Assembly (NCBI RefSeq): GCF_900090325.1
Contig: NZ_FMHW01000002.1
Span: 2,604,001 to 2,668,000 of the forward strand
Direction of reading: 5' to 3'
DNA from: Micromonospora pallida
GTDB taxonomy: Bacteria > Actinomycetota > Actinomycetes > Mycobacteriales > Micromonosporaceae
DNA: 64,000 nucleotides
The notes under the pieces are model-generated. The model did not search any database and was not told where the DNA came from. It saw only the letters and a list, made by a program, of their open reading frames with translations. A program made the position numbers and the translations under genes. Each line of letters opens with the position of its first letter. Within the stretch, counting starts at the first letter, position 1. Shown one piece after another: positions 1-13,173 of this stretch.

Positions 1-3000
1 CCGTGACCGCCAGCGCCTGCGCCACCGTCAGCGCCTCGACCACGCCCGCGCCGGCCAACGACATCAGCGAGATCAGCCCGGCAACCGGTCCCCCGGTCTC
101 CAACGCGCCGGCCAGCCGGCGCGCGACCTCGTCGCGGTCCAGAACGTCCAGCACCACCGGGACCACATCGGCGCCCCGCTCCGCCAGCCCGGCCAGCAAC
201 GGGTGGTCCTCCTGGCCGGGGAGCATCAGCACCAACCAGGAGCCGGTCAGGCTCTCACTCCCGGTCACGGCCTGGCGTCGCCACACGACCCGGTACCGCC
301 AGGAATCCACAGTCGACCGCTGCTGGGCGGCCCGCCGCCACTGCGCGAGCTTCGGCAGGACCGCGCTGAACGGTTCGTCCGCGCCGACGCCCAGCTCGCC
401 GCCGACGAGGTCCGGGTCGCCGGACTCCACGGCCGCCCAGAACCGCCCGTCGAGAGCCTCGCCGTGCGCGTCACGGCGGGCCGAGGGCAGCGCCTCGGGC
501 CAGTACCAGGTGTGGTCGAAGGCGTAGGTGGGCAGGTCGAGAACGCGCGGCCGGGCGCCGGCCTGACCGAGGTACGCCGCCCAGTCGACCGGCACACCCA
601 CGACCCACAACTGCCCCACAGCCGAGGTCAGCGCGACGATTTCCGTCTGGTCCCGCCGCGACACCGGGATCCGCCGCACCGCACCATCCGCGACGATCTC
701 CGCCACCATCGCCGTCAACGTCGCGTCCGGGCCGACCTCCAGGAACGTGTCCACACCCTGCTCCCGCAGCGCCACCACCCCGTCGGCGAACCGCACCGGC
801 TGCCGCACATGCCGCACCCAGTACTCCGGATCCACCAACTCCAACGGATCCGCCACCGCACCGCTCACATTCGACACGATCGGAACCCGCGGCACCCGCC
901 AATCAAGCCCCGCCACCACCGACCGGAACTCAACCAACATCGGATCCATCAACCGCGAATGGAACGCGTGACTGACCGACAACTCCTTAACCCGCCAACC
1001 CCGCCCACAAGCAGCCGCCACCACCACGGCCACCTCACCCGCAGCACCCGACACCACCACCGACGCCGGACCATTCACCGCCGCCACATCCACCGCCGCA
1101 CCCGACGCCTCGACGACCTCCCGCACGTCGACCTCACCGGCACCGATCGCCGCCATCACACCGCCGGCCGGCAACGCCTGCATCAACCTGCCCCGCGCCG
1201 CCACCAACACACACGCATCCGCCAGGGACAACATCCCCGCCACATACGCAGCCGTCACCTCACCAATCGAGTGACCCGCCAGGAAGTCCGCCCGCACACC
1301 CCACGACGCGAGCAACTCCCACAACGCCACCTCCACCGCGAACAACCCCGCCTGCGCGAAAACGGTCTGATCCAACAGGCCGGCGTCGACGGAATCCGCC
1401 TCCGCAAACACCACCTCACGCAACGAACGCGGCAGATGCGGATCGATCTCCGCACACACCGCGTCGAAAGACGCCGCGAACACCGGGAACACGCCATACA
1501 ACTCACGGCCCATGCCGGCGCGCTGCGAACCCTGACCCGTGAACAACACCGCCCGACGACCCGCCGACACCACACCCGACAACCGGCCCTCGGCCACCAC
1601 CGACAAACCCGCCGTCAACTCCTCGACCGAGCCACCCCACACCACCGCCCGATGCTCAAGCGCGGCCCGGGTCGTCACCAACGACCACGACACATCCAAC
1701 GGCGACACGTCCGAACGACCACGCGCGAACGACGCCAACCGCGCCGCCTGACCCACCAGACCCCGCTCCGAACGCCCCGACACCACCCACGGCACCGGCA
1801 CCACCGCAGCGTCCGCCGACCCGATCCGGTCGGCCTCGCCCTGCGACTCCGCAACCGACGCGACCACGGACTCCACCACCGCAGCCCCGGACCCCACCGC
1901 CGCCACCATCGGCTCGCCCGCCGATGTCGCCGCAAGCGCCTGCGCCGGTTCCGGCTGCTCGATGATCACATGCGCGTTCGTCCCCGAGATGCCGAACGAC
2001 GACACACCCGCACGCCGGGGACGTTCCACAGCCGGCCACGCCCGCGACTCCGTCACCAACTCCACCGCACCCGACGCCCAATCCACATGCGACGACGGCG
2101 CATCGACGTGCAACGACGCCGGCACCACACCATGCCGCATCGCCAAGATCATCTTGATGATCCCCGCCACCCCCGCAGCAGCCTGCGTGTGACCGATATT
2201 CGACTTCACCGACCCCAACAACAGCGCGTCACGGTCGTCGCGGTCCTGCCCGTACGTGGCCAGCAGCGCCTGCGCCTCGATCGGATCACCCAACGTCGTG
2301 CCCGTACCGTGCGCCTCCACGACATCGACGTCCCCGACGCCCAGCCGGGCGTTCGCGAGGGCCTGACGGATCACCCGCTGCTGCGACGGACCATTCGGCG
2401 CCGTCAACCCATTCGACGCACCGTCCTGGTTCACCGCCGAACCCCGCACCACCGCCAACACCCGACGCCCATCACGCCGCGCGTCCGACAACCGCTGCAC
2501 CACCAACACCCCGACGCCCTCGCCCCACGCGGTGCCGTCCGCCGAATCGGCGAAGGCCTTGCAACGGCCGTCCGCCGACAGCCCGCCCTGGCGGGAGAAC
2601 TCGATGAAGGCACCCGGGGTGGCCATCACGGTGACACCACCGGCCAGGGCGAGGTCGCACTCCCCGGACCGCAACGCCTGCACCGCCAGGTGCAACGCCA
2701 CCAACGACGACGAACACGCCGTGTCCACCGTCACCGCCGGCCCCTCGAAGCCGAACGAGTACGCCACCCGACCCGACAACACGCTCGCCGAGGCGCCGGT
2801 CGCGCCGAACCCGGCGAGCGACTCCCCGGCCTGACGCACGACGGTTTCGTAGTCCTGCCCGTTCGTGCCGGCGAACACCCCGACCCGGCTGCCGCGCAGC
2901 GCGAAGGGCTCGATCCGGGCGTCCTCGAACGCCTCCCAGGCGACCTCCAGCAGCAACCGCTGCTGCGGGTCCATCGCGAGGGCCTCGCGCGGCGAGATGC

Positions 3001-3215
3001 CGAAGAACTCCGCGTCGAATCCACCCGCGTCGGCCAGGAACGCCCCTCGCGAGACGTAGGAGTCGGTGCCGGCCAACGAGTCCAGGTCCCAGTGCCGGTT
3101 GGTCGGGAAGTCCGACATCGCGTCGACACCGGCCGTCAGCAGCTCCCAGAGACCCTCCGGAGACTCGGCTCCGGAGGGGAAACGGCAGCCCATGCCGACG
3201 ATGACGATCGGGTCG
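1..3215 (-). other. PKS module 6 (partial): KS-AT(malonyl)-KR structural half
   Basis: The KS and AT are complete; the AT has GHSIGE and HAFH (malonyl). The sequence leaving the window (aa from YAFDHTWYW onward) matches the inactive structural half of a KR, with no DH between. Whether the catalytic KR half and an ER are present cannot be seen. Much of the KS-AT DNA is nearly identical to module 5, displaced by 4683 bp. Confidence 0.82.
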
Positions 3216-6200
3216 TCGCCCACGACGGGGCCGGTGACGGCGGCGGGGACGGGAAGGGCCTGCCCGCCGAGCAGCTCGGCGTGGATGTGGCCCGCCAGGG
3301 CCGCCGAGTTCGGGTAGTCGAAGGCAAGCGTGCTCGGCAACGCGAGGCCGGTCGCCGCGTCGAGCCGGTTGCGCAGCTCGACCGCCGCCAGCGACGTGAA
3401 ACCGAGGTCCTGGAACGCCCGGTCCGGTGCCACCCGCTCGGCGGACTCGTGGCCCAGCACGGCGGCGACCTCGGCACGCACGAGCTCGCCGAGGACGCGC
3501 AGCTGCTCCGTACCAGACATTCCCGACAGACGGAGGCGCAGTTCGGTCGCCGGCACGGGGCCGTCGGTGGTCGCCGTCGCGCCGGCCTCGGCCAGCAGGT
3601 CCCGGACCAGCGGGTGAGGGCGCCGACCGCCGGCGGCGGCCACCCGGGCCCAGTCGATGTCGGCCACCACGAGGTACGTCTCGTCGCGGTCCAGCGCCCG
3701 GGTGAGGGCGCGCACGGCCGTTTCCGGCGCCATCGCGCCGAAGCCGGTGCGGCTCAGCCGCTGCTCGAACTCACCGGCGCTCACCCCGCCGTCGGCCCAC
3801 AGGCCCCAGGCGAGCGAGGTCCCGGGCAACCCCTCCGCGCGACGCCGCTGCGCCAGGGCGTCGAGGAAGGCGTTGCCCGGCGCGTAGGTGGCCTGCCCGG
3901 CGGCGCCCATGAGGCCGGCGAGGGAGGAGAAGAGCACGAAGGCCGACAGGTCCGCCCCCCGGGTCAACTCGTCCAGGTTGCGCGCGGCGTCGACCTTCGC
4001 GCGCAGGGCGGTGGCCAACTGGTCGACGCTTACCGCGTCGACGACGTTGTCGTCGAGGGCGGCAGCGGTGTGCACGACCGCGCTCAGCGGAAGCTCGTCG
4101 GGGATCGAATCGAGCAGCGCCGCGAGCGCGGCCCGGTCGGCCACGTCGCAGGACGCGAGGGTGACCCGGCTGCCGAACCCGGCGAGTTCCTCGGCGAGGG
4201 CGGTCGCTCCCGGCGCCTCGCCACCCCGCCGGCTGACCAGCAGGAGGTGTTCGGCGCCTTCGGCGGCCAACGCACGGGCGACGTGCCCACCGAGGGCCCC
4301 TGTGCCGCCGGTGATCAGCACCGTGCCGCGAGGCGTCCAGGAACGGCGCGGACCGGTGTCCCCGTACGTCGCACGAACGAGCCTGCGGGCGTGGCCGCCG
4401 TTCTGACGCAGGACGACCTCGTCCTCCGGACCGTTGCCGGCGAGCAGCGTCCGGAGCATGCGCACGGCGCTCTGGTCGGGCTGCTCGGGGACGTCGACGA
4501 GCCCGCCCCAACGGTGCGGGTGCTCGGCGCGCAGCACGCTCCCGAAGCCCCACGCCATCGCCTGCACGGGGTCGACGTGCCGGTCCCGGGACCCGACGGA
4601 GACGGCGCCACGGGTGGCGATCCAGAGCCGGGCGGTGATTCCGGCGTCCCCGAGCGCCTGCGCGAGCGCGACCGTGCCGGCGAGGCCCGTCGGCACGGAG
4701 GGGGCCCCGGCGTACGGCCGGGTGTCGAGCGCGAGCAGGGAGAGCACGGGCAGCACGTCCCCGTCGCGGCCGGCCGACGCCTCGGCGAGGTCGTGGGCGA
4801 GCCGCTTGCGGTCGCACGCGGCGTCGACCTCGACGATCCGCCCGCCTACGGCGCCGAGGGCAGTTGCCCAGTCCGTCACGGCCGCGTCGGCGTCCGCCGG
4901 CACGACGAGCAGGAAATCGGTCGCCTCGGCGCGGGCGGGGTCGTCCGTGAGCGGCTGCCAGGCCACCCGGTAGCGCCAGGAGTCGAGGGCCGCCTCGGCA
5001 TCCCGGCGGCGTCGCCAGGTGGACAGCGCCGGCAGCACGTCCGCGAACGGGGCGTCGGCGTCGACGGCCAGGCTCTCGGCGAGGGTCGTCAGGTCCTCCG
5101 CTTCGATCGCCCGCCAGAAGTCCTCGTCGGCGACGGTACGCCGGGCGGCCGGCGGACGGTAGGAGCGCGTCGCGGCATTGATCCAGTAACGTCGATGATC
5201 GAAGGCGTAGGTGGGCAGGTCGACCACGCGCGGCCGGGCGCCGGCCTGACCGAGGTACGCCGCCCAGTCGACCGGCACACCCACGACCCACAACTGCCCC
5301 ACAGCCGAGGTCAGCGCGACGATTTCCGTCTGGTCCCGCCGCGACACCGGGATCCGCCGCACCGCACCATCCGCGACGATCTCCGCCACCATCGCCGTCA
5401 ACGTCGCGTCCGGGCCGACCTCCAGGAACGTGTCCACACCCTGCTCCCGCAGCGCCACCACCCCGTCGGCGAACCGCACCGGCTGCCGCACATGCCGCAC
5501 CCAGTACTCCGGATCCACCAACTCCAACGGATCCGCCACCGCACCGCTCACATTCGACACGATCGGAACCCGCGGCACCCGCCAATCAAGCCCCGCCACC
5601 ACCGACCGGAACTCAACCAACATCGGATCCATCAACCGCGAATGGAACGCGTGACTGACCGACAACTCCTTGACCCGCCAACCCCGCTCACGGCAGACCG
5701 CCACCACCGCGGCGACCTCACCCGCAGCGCCCGACACCACCACCGACGCCGGACCATTCACCGCCGCCACATCCACCGCCGCACCCGTGAGATCGATCAG
5801 CTCAGCGACAAGCTCCTCCGACGCACCCACCGCCGCCATCACCCCACCAGCCGGCAACGCCTGCATCAACCGACCCCGCGCCGCCACCAACACACACGCA
5901 TCCGCCAGCGACAACATCCCCGCCACATACGCAGCGGTCACCTCACCAATCGAGTGACCCGCCAGGAAGTCCGCCCGCACACCCCACGACGCGAGCAACT
6001 CCCACAACGCCACCTCCACCGCGAACAAACCGGCCTGCGCGAAGACGGTCTGGTCCAACAAAGCGGCGTCGGCCGAACCCTGCTCGGCGAACGCCACCTC
6101 ACGCAGCGCACGCGGCAACAAGCCATCGAACTGGGCGCACACCTCGTCGAAGGAAGCCGCGAACACCGGGAACGTGTCGTACAACTCACGGCCCATACCG

Positions 6201-9200
6201 GCGCGCTGCGAACCCTGACCCGTGAACAACACCGCCCGACGACCCGCCGACACCACACCCGACAACCGGCCCTCGGCCACCGCCGACAGACCCGCCGTCA
6301 ACTCCTCGACCGAGCCACCCCACACCACCGCCCGATGCTCAAGCGCGGCCCGGGTCGTCACCAACGACCACGACACATCCAACGGCGACACGTCCGAACG
6401 ACCCCGCGCGAACGACGCCAACCGCGCCGCCTGACCCACCAAACCCCGCCCCGAACGCCCCGACACCACCCACGGCACCGGCAACCCCACGAGCGCGCCC
6501 CCGGCGGACGCCGGCTCCGGCTCCCCCTGCTCGATGATGACGTGCGCGTTCGTCCCCGAGATGCCGAACGACGACACGCCCGCGCGCCGGGGACGTTCCA
6601 CAGCCGGCCACGCCCGCGACTCCGTCACCAACTCCACCGCACCCGACGACCAGTCCACATGCGACGACGGCGCGTCGACGTGCAACGACGCCGGCACCAC
6701 ACCATGCCGCATCGCCAAGATCATCTTGATGATCCCCGCCACCCCCGCAGCAGCCTGCGTGTGACCGATATTCGACTTCACCGACCCCAACAACAGCGCG
6801 TCACGGTCGTCGCGGTCCTGCCCGTACGTGGCCAGCAGCGCCTGCGCCTCGATCGGGTCACCCAACGTCGTGCCCGTACCGTGCGCCTCCACGACATCGA
6901 CGTCCCCGACGCCCAGCCGGGCGTTCGCGAGGGCCTGACGGATCACCCGCTGCTGCGACGGACCATTCGGCGCCGTCAACCCATTCGACGCACCGTCCTG
7001 GTTCACCGCCGTGCCCCGCACCACCGCCAACACCCGACGCCCATCACGCCGCGCGTCCGACAACCGCTGCACCACCAGCACCCCGACGCCCTCGGACCAG
7101 CCGGTGCCGTCCGCCGCGTCCGAGAACGACTTGCACCGGCCGTCGGGGGCCATGCCCCGCTGGCGGGAGAAGTCGATGAACGTCTCGGGCGTCGCCATCA
7201 CGGTGACGCCACCGGCCAGCGCCAGGTCGCACTCACCGGACCGCAACGCCTGCACCGCCAGGTGCAACGCCACCAACGACGACGAACACGCCGTGTCCAC
7301 CGTCACCGCCGGCCCCTCGAAACCGAACGAGTACGCCACCCGACCCGACAACACGCTGCTGGCCGTGCCGACGCCCAGGTAGCCGTCGAGAGCCTCCGGA
7401 ACGTCGGCCAGCCCGGCGGCGTGGTTGTGGTACATCATGCCGGCGAACACGCCGACCGGGCGGCCCCGGAGTGCGAGCGGGTCGATCCGGGCGTCCTCGA
7501 TCGCCTCCCACGAGGTCTCCAGCAGCAGCCGCTGCTGCGGGTCCATCGCGAGCGCCTCGTGCGGCGAGATCTTGAACAGGGTGGCATCGAAGTCGCCGGC
7601 ATCGGCCAGGAAGCCGCCCTCACGGGCGTAGCTGCTGCCCCTGCGCCCACCGGACGGGTCGTACAGGTCGTCGACGTCCCACCCCCGGTCGGCGGGGAAG
7701 CCGGTGATGCCGTCCCCACCGGACACGAGCAGGTCCCACAACTGTTCCGGGGAGCGTACGCCGCCGGGGTAGCGGCAGCTCATGCCGACGATCGCGATCG
7801 GCTCGTCGAGCGCCGCGACGGCAGCGACCGGGGCCGGCAGCGGACCGGCGTCGGTCCCGGTCTCGGCGTCCAGGTGGTCGGCCAGGCTGAGCGGGGTCGG
7901 GTGGTCGAAGACCAGGGTCGCCGGCAGTCGCAGGCCGGTCACCGCGCCCAGCCGGTTGCGCAGCTCGACGGCGGTCAGCGAATCGAAGCCCAGCTCGGTG
8001 AACGGGCGTCCGGCCTCGACGGCGGCGGCGTCGGCGTACCCGAGCACCGCCGCGACCTGCTCGAGGACGAGCCGCAGCAGGGCCGCGGCGCGCTCCTCGC
8101 GGGCGAGCCCGGCCAGCCGTTCGGTCAGGGCGACGGTCTCCGCCGGGCCGGACCGCGCGGCGCGGCGCCGGGGCGCGCGGACCAGACCACGCAGGACCGA
8201 CGGCAAGGTGCCCGCCTCGGCCTGGGCGCGCAGCGCCGGGCCGTCCAGCGCCATCGGCACCAGCGCGGGCAGGCCGGTGAGCAGGGCGGCGTCGAAGAGC
8301 GCGAGGCCGTCCGCCTGGGGGATCGACCGGACGCCCGCACGGGCCAGCCGGTCGGTGTCGGCCCGGTCGAGGCCGGCGGTCATGCCGCCGCCCGACTCGA
8401 CCCACGGCCCCCAGGCCAGGGAGAGCGCCGGAAGGCCCGCGGCCCGCCGCCGATGGGCGAAAGCGTCCAGGAAGGCGTTCGCCGCCGCGTAGTTGGCCTG
8501 GCCGGGGCTGCCCGTCACGCCCGCCGCCGAGGAGTAGGTGACGAACAGCGCGAGGCCCCTGCCGGCGGTCAGCTCGTGCAGGTGCGCGACGGCGTCCACC
8601 TTCGGCCGGAGCACCTCGCCGAGGGACTCGGCGGTGAGCGAGGTCAGGGTGCGGTCGGCCAGCACGCCGGCGGTGTGCACCACGCCGGTCAGCGGGTGCG
8701 CCGGGTCGATCCGGTCCAGCAGCGCGGCGAGTGCGTCGGAGTCGGCGGCGTCGCACGCCTCGACCGTCGCGGTGGCGCCCAGGTCGGCGAGGTCGGCGAG
8801 CAGGTCGGCGGCGCCGTGCGCGTCGGCCCCGCGCCTGTTGGTCAGCACCAGGTGGCGGACCCCGTGCCGGGTGACCAGGTGGCGGGCGAGGAACGCGCCC
8901 AGGGCGCCGGTGCCGCCGGTGACCAGCACCGTGCCGTCCGGCTCCAGCGACGGCGCCGGTGCGTCGCGTTCCGGGGCGGCGACGAGCCGGGGCACCCGGA
9001 CCACGCCGTCGCGCACCGCCGCCTGCGGCTCGTCGGTGGAGAGCAAGCCGGCGAGGGCGGACGCGGAACTCTCCTGGTCGTCGACGTCGACGACCAGGAA
9101 CCGGCCGGGGTGTTCGGCCTGCGCCGATCGGAGCAGACCCCACACGGCGGCGCCGGCCAGGTCGGCGACGTCCGCGTCGTCGTCCACGGCGACGGCGCCG

Positions 9201-12200
9201 CTGGTGAGGACCACCAGCCGGGACCCGCCGGTGTGCCGCTCGGCGGCGAGCCAGCCCTGGAGTACGGCGAGGACCTCGGCGAGCAGGTCGTGCACCGGGC
9301 CGGGATCGGTCGCCGCGGCACCGGCCACCGGGAACAGCACGACGTCGGGCACCCCGGCGTCGAACAGCGCGTCGAGGCCGGCGTGCCGGACGGCGGCCAG
9401 GCCGGACGGCAGCGGCGCGGGACGGTCGCCGAGCACCGCGCAGGTCGTGCCATCGGCGGTGCCGGCGCCGCCGACGTGCCGGGTCCAGTCGAGGCGGAAC
9501 AGCGAGCGACGCCACGGGGACCCACCGGAGGTGAGTTCCCCGGCCGGCAGGGGCCGCAGCACCAGGGTCCCGACCCGGGCGACCGGCTCGCCGGCGGCGT
9601 CCGCGACCAGCATGGTCACCGTGTCCGGGCCGGTGGGGGTCAGCCGTACCCGCAGCGTGTCGGCGCCGTGGGCGGACAGCGTCACGTCCGACCAGGAGAA
9701 CGGTAGCCGGGCCTGGCCGGGGTCGACGATGCCCAGCCCGACCGCCTGCACGGCGGCGTCGAGCAACGCCGGGTGCAACCAGTACCCGCCGGCCTCGTCG
9801 GCCGCCGGCTCGGGCAGCGCCACCTCGGCGTACACGTCGGTGCCGACCCGCCACGCGGCCCGCAGCCCCTGGAAGGCCGGGCCGTAGGCGAACCCGGCCT
9901 GCGCCGCCCGCCCGGTCAGTTCCGACACGTCCGCGGCGGTGGCGCCGGTCGGCGGCCAGTCCGCCAGCGTGGCCCCGCTGTCTCCCGGCTCCGGGGCGAG
10001 CAGGCCGGTGGCGTGCCGGACCCACAGGTCGTCGGTGCCGGACCGGCGGGCGTGGACCGTCAGCTGCCACGCCCCGCCGCCGGTGCGTTCGGCGGCGACC
10101 TGCACGTCGACGCCGCCGGACTCCGGCAGCACCAGCGGCGCCTCCAGGGTCAGCTCGGCGAGCCGGTCGGCGCCGACCTCCGCGCCGGCCCGCAACGCCA
10201 GTTCCACGAACCCGGTTCCGGGGAAGAGCACCACGTCGCGTACCGCGTGCTCGGCCAGCCAGGGCTGGCTCTCCACCGACAGCCGGCCGGTCAGCGTCAC
10301 CTCGTCGCCGTCGGCCGAGCGGAACACCGCGCCGAGCAGCGGGTGGCCGGTCGGGGTCAGCCCGGCGGCGGTCACGTCGGCGGCGTGCGGCAGGGGCAGC
10401 AGCCAGTAGCGCTGACGCTGGAACGCGTACGTCGGCAGGTCGACCGGCACGGGCGGGCCCTCGAACAGGGCCGTCCATTTCACCGGCACGCCCCGGGCCC
10501 AGACGGTGGCCGCGGCGGCCAGCGCGCTCGCCGCCTCGTCCTGGTCGGCACGCAGCATCGGGGCGCACACCGCCTGGTCCGAGCCGACGATCTCCTGGGT
10601 CAGCGCGGAGAGCACCCCACCCGGACCCACCTCGACGTACGCGCCCACCCCGAGCTCACGCAGGGTGGCCACGGCCGCGTCGAAGCGGACCGTGTCGCGG
10701 ACGTTGCGCAGCCAGTACGCCGGGGAGCGCACCTCGTCGGGGTCGAGCACCGCACCGGTCACGGTGGAGACCACGGGGATCCGGGGCGCCGCGAAGGTCA
10801 ACTGCCCGAGCACGTCGCCGAACGCGTCGAGCATCGGGTCCATCCGGGCGGAGTGGAACGCGTGGCTGACCCGCAGCCGCCTGGTGTTCCGGCCGAGGGC
10901 CGCGAAGTGCCCGGCGACCGCCAGCACCGCGTCCTCGTCACCGGAGACGACGACGGACTCCGGGCCGTTGACGGCGGCCAGCCCGGCACCGGCCGCCTCG
11001 CCGGCGGTGGTCAGGTGGTGGCGGACCTCCGCCTCGGTGGCGCGGATGGACACCATCGCGCCGCCGGTGGGCAGCGCCTGCATGAGGGTGCCCCGGGCGG
11101 CGACCAGACGGGCGGCGTCCGGCAGCGACAGCACACCGGCGACGTGCGCGGCGGCCACCTCGCCGACCGAGTGTCCGGTCACGAAGTCCGGCACGACGCC
11201 CCAGGACTCGACGAGCCGGTAGGTCGCCACCTCGACCGCGAACAGCGCCGCCTGGGCGTACCCGGTGCGGTCGAGCACCTCGGCGGGACCGTCGAGCACG
11301 CCGCGCACGGGCCGGTCGAGGTGCCGGTCCAGTTCCACGCAGACGGCGTCGAAGGCCGCGGCGAAGACCGGGAACGCAACGTACAGTTGCCGGCCCATCC
11401 CGATGCGCTGGGCGCCCTGCCCGGTGCAGAGCACGGCGACCCGGGTGGGGCTGGCGACCCCGCGCCGCACGGACGCCGCCGGGACGCCGTCGGCGATCGC
11501 GCCGAGCCCGGCGGCCAACTCGTCCCGGTCGGCCCCGAGCACCACCGCCCGGTATTCCAGGACCGATCGTCCGGCGGCGAGGGCCCGACCCACCGCGGCC
11601 GGCGCGACGTCGGGGTGGTCGGCCAACCAGGAGCGCAGCCGGTCGGCCTGGGCGCCGAGCGCGACGGCGCTGCGCGCGGAGACGACCCACGGCAGCGGAT
11701 CGGGTCCGGCGACGGCGTCGGTGTCGGCGGCCGGCTGCGGCGCGGGCGGAGCGGCCTCGACGACGACGTGGGCGTTGGTGCCGCTGACGCCGAAGGAGGA
11801 GATGCCGGCCCGCATGGGTCGGGACCCGCGCGGCCACGGGCGCGGCTGGCGGAGCAGGCTCACCGCGCCAGCCGACCAGTCGACGTGCGGGGACGGCTCG
11901 TCGACGTGCAGGGTCCGCGGCAGAACGCCGTGGCGCATCGCCATGACCATCTTGATCACGCCGGCGACGCCGGCCGCGGCCTGGGTGTGCCCGAGGTTGG
12001 ACTTGATCGAGCCGAGCCAGAGGGGCCGGTCGTCGGTCCGGCCCCGGCCGTAGGTGGCGAGCAACGCCTGCGCCTCGATGGGGTCACCGAGGCGGGTGCC
12101 GGTGCCGTGGGCCTCCACCGCGTCCACGTCGGCCGGGGAGAGCCGGGCGTTCGCGAGGGCCTGGCGGATCACCCGCTGCTGCGACGGGCCGTGCGGCGCG

Positions 12201-13129
12201 GTGAGGCCGTTCGAGGCGCCGTCCTGGTTGACGGCGGTGCCGCGCACCACGGCGAGCACCGGGTGGCCGTTGCGCTGGGCGTCGGAGAGCCGTTCCAGCA
12301 GCAGCAGCCCGGCGCCCTCGCTCCAGCCGGTGCCGTCGGCGGCGGCGGCGAAGGACTTGCACCGTCCGTCCGGGGACAGGCCGCGCTGGCGGCTGAAGCC
12401 GATGAACGTGTCGGGGCTGGACATGACGGTGACGCCGCCGGCCAGCGCGAGCGTGCACTCGCCGGAGCGCAGGGCCTGCGCGGCGAGGTGCAGCGCCACC
12501 AGCGAGGACGAGCAGGCCGTGTCGACGGTCACCGCCGGGCCCTCGAACCCGAAGGTGTACGCGATCCGGCCGGAGACGACACTGCCGTGGTTGCCGGTGC
12601 CGACGAACGCCTCGACCTCCTCCGGCACGCCGTTGAGCCGGGAGACGTAGTCGTGGTACATGACGCCGGTGAAGACGCCCGTCCGGCTGCCCTTGAGGGA
12701 GTCGGCGGCAATGCCGGCCCGTTCGACCGCCTCCCAGGCGACCTCCAGCAGCAGCCGCTGCTGCGGGTCCATCGCCAGCGCCTCGCGGGGGGAGATGCCG
12801 AAGAACCCGCCATCGAACTCGCCGGCGTCGTGCAGGAAGCCACCCTCCCGGGTGTACGACTTGCCGTGCGCGTCCGGGTCGGGGTCGTAGAGGTTCTCCA
12901 CGTCCCAGCCCCGGTCCGCCGGGAACGGCGTGACGGCGTCGACGCCGGACTCGACCAGCCGCCACAGCGCCTCGGGGGTCCGCACCCCGCCCGGGTAGCG
13001 GCAGCCCATCCCCACGATCGCGATCGGCTCGTGATTCTGCTCGTCGACGGCCCTCAGGCGTTCGCTGGTCTCGTGCAGGTCAGCGGTGACGCGCTTGAGG
13101 TACTCGCGGAGCTTGGCTTCGTTCGCCAT
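1..13129 (-). CDS. Type I modular PKS3: modules 4, 5 and start of module 6 (partial, C-terminus outside window)
   Basis: This gene extends the AHBA-primed chain with malonyl-CoA units in the cytoplasm. It starts at ATG 13129 behind AGGTGA, 44 bp after PKS2, and is open for about 4376 codons to the window edge. An N-terminal coiled coil ([18 protein letters not shown]) is a docking domain like that of PKS2. Domain order: KS (aa 33-460), AT, DH, KR, ACP; KS (from about aa 1780), AT, KR, ACP; KS (from about aa 3305), AT, and the beginning of a KR structural subdomain. Every KS has TACSSS, HGTGT and KSN(L/I)GH. All three ATs have GHS(V/I)GE and HAFH, the malonyl signature. No thioesterase is visible. 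It acts after PKS2, as the matching acidic tail of PKS2 ([10 protein letters not shown]) suggests. The true reading frame is the minus strand; a long plus-strand frame over it is a GC-bias shadow. Confidence 0.96.
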   Translation of the reverse strand, partial: MANEAKLREYLKRVTADLHETSERLRAVDEQNHEPIAIVGMGCRYPGGVRTPEALWRLVESGVDAVTPFPADRGWDVENLYDPDPDAHGKSYTREGGFLHDAGEFDGGFFGISPREALAMDPQQRLLLEVAWEAVERAGIAADSLKGSRTGVFTGVMYHDYVSRLNGVPEEVEAFVGTGNHGSVVSGRIAYTFGFEGPAVTVDTACSSSLVALHLAAQALRSGECTLALAGGVTVMSSPDTFIGFSRQRGLSPDGRCKSFAAAADGTGWSEGAGLLLLERLSDAQRNGHPVLAVVRGTAVNQDGASNGLTAPHGPSQQRVIRQALANARLSPADVDAVEAHGTGTRLGDPIEAQALLATYGRGRTDDRPLWLGSIKSNLGHTQAAAGVAGVIKMVMAMRHGVLPRTLHVDEPSPHVDWSAGAVSLLRQPRPWPRGSRPMRAGISSFGVSGTNAHVVVEAAPPAPQPAADTDAVAGPDPLPWVVSARSAVALGAQADRLRSWLADHPDVAPAAVGRALAAGRSVLEYRAVVLGADRDELAAGLGAIADGVPAASVRRGVASPTRVAVLCTGQGAQRIGMGRQLYVAFPVFAAAFDAVCVELDRHLDRPVRGVLDGPAEVLDRTGYAQAALFAVEVATYRLVESWGVVPDFVTGHSVGEVAAAHVAGVLSLPDAARLVAARGTLMQALPTGGAMVSIRATEAEVRHHLTTAGEAAGAGLAAVNGPESVVVSGDEDAVLAVAGHFAALGRNTRRLRVSHAFHSARMDPMLDAFGDVLGQLTFAAPRIPVVSTVTGAVLDPDEVRSPAYWLRNVRDTVRFDAAVATLRELGVGAYVEVGPGGVLSALTQEIVGSDQAVCAPMLRADQDEAASALAAAATVWARGVPVKWTALFEGPPVPVDLPTYAFQRQRYWLLPLPHAADVTAAGLTPTGHPLLGAVFRSADGDEVTLTGRLSVESQPWLAEHAVRDVVLFPGTGFVELALRAGAEVGADRLAELTLEAPLVLPESGGVDVQVAAERTGGGAWQLTVHARRSGTDDLWVRHATGLLAPEPGDSGATLADWPPTGATAADVSELTGRAAQAGFAYGPAFQGLRAAWRVGTDVYAEVALPEPAADEAGGYWLHPALLDAAVQAVGLGIVDPGQARLPFSWSDVTLSAHGADTLRVRLTPTGPDTVTMLVADAAGEPVARVGTLVLRPLPAGELTSGGSPWRRSLFRLDWTRHVGGAGTADGTTCAVLGDRPAPLPSGLAAVRHAGLDALFDAGVPDVVLFPVAGAAATDPGPVHDLLAEVLAVLQGWLAAERHTGGSRLVVLTSGAVAVDDDADVADLAGAAVWGLLRSAQAEHPGRFLVVDVDDQESSASALAGLLSTDEPQAAVRDGVVRVPRLVAAPERDAPAPSLEPDGTVLVTGGTGALGAFLARHLVTRHGVRHLVLTNRRGADAHGAADLLADLADLGATATVEACDAADSDALAALLDRIDPAHPLTGVVHTAGVLADRTLTSLTAESLGEVLRPKVDAVAHLHELTAGRGLALFVTYSSAAGVTGSPGQANYAAANAFLDAFAHRRRAAGLPALSLAWGPWVESGGGMTAGLDRADTDRLARAGVRSIPQADGLALFDAALLTGLPALVPMALDGPALRAQAEAGTLPSVLRGLVRAPRRRAARSGPAETVALTERLAGLAREERAAALLRLVLEQVAAVLGYADAAAVEAGRPFTELGFDSLTAVELRNRLGAVTGLRLPATLVFDHPTPLSLADHLDAETGTDAGPLPAPVAAVAALDEPIAIVGMSCRYPGGVRSPEQLWDLLVSGGDGITGFPADRGWDVDDLYDPSGGRRGSSYAREGGFLADAGDFDATLFKISPHEALAMDPQQRLLLETSWEAIEDARIDPLALRGRPVGVFAGMMYHNHAAGLADVPEALDGYLGVGTASSVLSGRVAYSFGFEGPAVTVDTACSSSLVALHLAVQALRSGECDLALAGGVTVMATPETFIDFSRQRGMAPDGRCKSFSDAADGTGWSEGVGVLVVQRLSDARRDGRRVLAVVRGTAVNQDGASNGLTAPNGPSQQRVIRQALANARLGVGDVDVVEAHGTGTTLGDPIEAQALLATYGQDRDDRDALLLGSVKSNIGHTQAAAGVAGIIKMILAMRHGVVPASLHVDAPSSHVDWSSGAVELVTESRAWPAVERPRRAGVSSFGISGTNAHVIIEQGEPEPASAGGALVGLPVPWVVSGRSGRGLVGQAARLASFARGRSDVSPLDVSWSLVTTRAALEHRAVVWGGSVEELTAGLSAVAEGRLSGVVSAGRRAVLFTGQGSQRAGMGRELYDTFPVFAASFDEVCAQFDGLLPRALREVAFAEQGSADAALLDQTVFAQAGLFAVEVALWELLASWGVRADFLAGHSIGEVTAAYVAGMLSLADACVLVAARGRLMQALPAGGVMAAVGASEELVAELIDLTGAAVDVAAVNGPASVVVSGAAGEVAAVVAVCRERGWRVKELSVSHAFHSRLMDPMLVEFRSVVAGLDWRVPRVPIVSNVSGAVADPLELVDPEYWVRHVRQPVRFADGVVALREQGVDTFLEVGPDATLTAMVAEIVADGAVRRIPVSRRDQTEIVALTSAVGQLWVVGVPVDWAAYLGQAGARPRVVDLPTYAFDHRRYWINAATRSYRPPAARRTVADEDFWRAIEAEDLTTLAESLAVDADAPFADVLPALSTWRRRRDAEAALDSWRYRVAWQPLTDDPARAEATDFLLVVPADADAAVTDWATALGAVGGRIVEVDAACDRKRLAHDLAEASAGRDGDVLPVLSLLALDTRPYAGAPSVPTGLAGTVALAQALGDAGITARLWIATRGAVSVGSRDRHVDPVQAMAWGFGSVLRAEHPHRWGGLVDVPEQPDQSAVRMLRTLLAGNGPEDEVVLRQNGGHARRLVRATYGDTGPRRSWTPRGTVLITGGTGALGGHVARALAAEGAEHLLLVSRRGGEAPGATALAEELAGFGSRVTLASCDVADRAALAALLDSIPDELPLSAVVHTAAALDDNVVDAVSVDQLATALRAKVDAARNLDELTRGADLSAFVLFSSLAGLMGAAGQATYAPGNAFLDALAQRRRAEGLPGTSLAWGLWADGGVSAGEFEQRLSRTGFGAMAPETAVRALTRALDRDETYLVVADIDWARVAAAGGRRPHPLVRDLLAEAGATATTDGPVPATELRLRLSGMSGTEQLRVLGELVRAEVAAVLGHESAERVAPDRAFQDLGFTSLAAVELRNRLDAATGLALPSTLAFDYPNSAALAGHIHAELLGGQALPVPAAVTGPVVGDDPIVIVGMGCRFPSGAESPEGLWELLTAGVDAMSDFPTNRHWDLDSLAGTDSYVSRGAFLADAGGFDAEFFGISPREALAMDPQQRLLLEVAWEAFEDARIEPFALRGSRVGVFAGTNGQDYETVVRQAGESLAGFGATGASASVLSGRVAYSFGFEGPAVTVDTACSSSLVALHLAVQALRSGECDLALAGGVTVMATPGAFIEFSRQGGLSADGRCKAFADSADGTAWGEGVGVLVVQRLSDARRDGRRVLAVVRGSAVNQDGASNGLTAPNGPSQQRVIRQALANARLGVGDVDVVEAHGTGTTLGDPIEAQALLATYGQDRDDRDALLLGSVKSNIGHTQAAAGVAGIIKMILAMRHGVVPASLHVDAPSSHVDWASGAVELVTESRAWPAVERPRRAGVSSFGISGTNAHVIIEQPEPAQALAATSAGEPMVAAVGSGAAVVESVVASVAESQGEADRIGSADAAVVPVPWVVSGRSERGLVGQAARLASFARGRSDVSPLDVSWSLVTTRAALEHRAVVWGGSVEELTAGLSVVAEGRLSGVVSAGRRAVLFTGQGSQRAGMGRELYGVFPVFAASFDAVCAEIDPHLPRSLREVVFAEADSVDAGLLDQTVFAQAGLFAVEVALWELLASWGVRADFLAGHSIGEVTAAYVAGMLSLADACVLVAARGRLMQALPAGGVMAAIGAGEVDVREVVEASGAAVDVAAVNGPASVVVSGAAGEVAVVVAAACGRGWRVKELSVSHAFHSRLMDPMLVEFRSVVAGLDWRVPRVPIVSNVSGAVADPLELVDPEYWVRHVRQPVRFADGVVALREQGVDTFLEVGPDATLTAMVAEIVADGAVRRIPVSRRDQTEIVALTSAVGQLWVVGVPVDWAAYLGQAGARPRVLDLPTYAFDHTWYWPEALPSARRDAHGEALDGRFWAAVESGDPDLVGGELGVGADEPFSAVLPKLAQWRRAAQQRSTVDSWRYRVVWRRQAVTGSESLTGSWLVLMLPGQEDHPLLAGLAERGADVVPVVLDVLDRDEVARRLAGALETGGPVAGLISLMSLAGAGVVEALTVAQALAVT
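520..2530. repeat. Homogenised KS-AT DNA, copy in module 6
   Basis: Long stretches here match the module 5 copy (5203-7213, constant offset 4683 bp) and the module 3 copy (16375-18190) base for base, interrupted by short divergent patches (for example about 990-1040 and 1105-1195). Modules 1, 2 and 4 lack this DNA signature although their protein sequences are homologous. The shared blocks have an unusual run of A-containing Pro/Thr/His-looking plus-strand codons (cac, acc) unlike the rest of the PKS genes, which indicates recent duplication or gene conversion. Confidence 0.85.
3290..7810 (-). other. PKS module 5: KS-AT(malonyl)-KR-ACP
   Basis: The KS has TACSSS. The AT has GHSIGE and HAFH (malonyl). 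The linker after the AT runs straight into the KR structural half (DEDFWRAIE), so there is no DH. The KR carries GGTGALG, an ALDD motif (B-type) and a catalytic region with Tyr ([14 protein letters not shown]). The ACP reads [10 protein letters not shown], with Thr in place of the usual Asp before the phosphopantetheine Ser. Inferred outcome is a beta-hydroxy group. Confidence 0.87.
5203..7213. repeat. Homogenised KS-AT DNA, copy in module 5
   Basis: This is the partner of 520-2530 at a constant offset of 4683 bp (1561 codons), with identity broken only by short patches in the AT substrate-lid region and the KS-AT linker. Because the offset is a whole number of codons within one gene, unequal crossing-over here would delete or add exactly one in-frame module. 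Confidence 0.85.
7870..13030 (-). other. PKS module 4: KS-AT(malonyl)-DH-KR-ACP
   Basis: The KS is complete. The AT carries GHSVGE and HAFH, which indicates malonyl-CoA. The DH first motif reads [10 protein letters not shown], so the usual glycine of HxxxGxxxxP is Asp; the second motif HPALLDAAV keeps its Asp. The KR has TGGTGALG and the catalytic Ser and Tyr ([20 protein letters not shown]). The stereochemical motif is LAD rather than LDD, which still keeps the key Asp of B-type KRs. The ACP has GFDSL. Inferred outcome is an alkene if the DH works, otherwise a hydroxyl. Confidence 0.85.
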
Positions 13130-13147
13130 CGGGTTGATCACCTGTCG

Positions 13148-13155
13148 CTAAGGGG
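13148..13155. promoter_or_regulatory. Single CTAAGGGG motif between PKS2 and PKS3
   Basis: The 44-bp gap holds one CTAAGGGG, the complement of the CCCCTTAG element in the AHBA promoter array, just downstream of the PKS2 stop. On its own it may be chance; it is listed because the same word recurs in the cluster's other intergenic regions. Confidence 0.25.
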
Positions 13156-13173
13156 CAAGCGGCGGACTCGTGG

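Noticed and set aside
203..9706. A 3167-codon open frame on the plus strand across PKS3
   Set aside because: It is antisense to the PKS gene; its product is a low-complexity Arg/His/Pro/Gly protein caused by third-position GC bias. The minus strand gives clean KS, AT, DH, KR and ACP domains.
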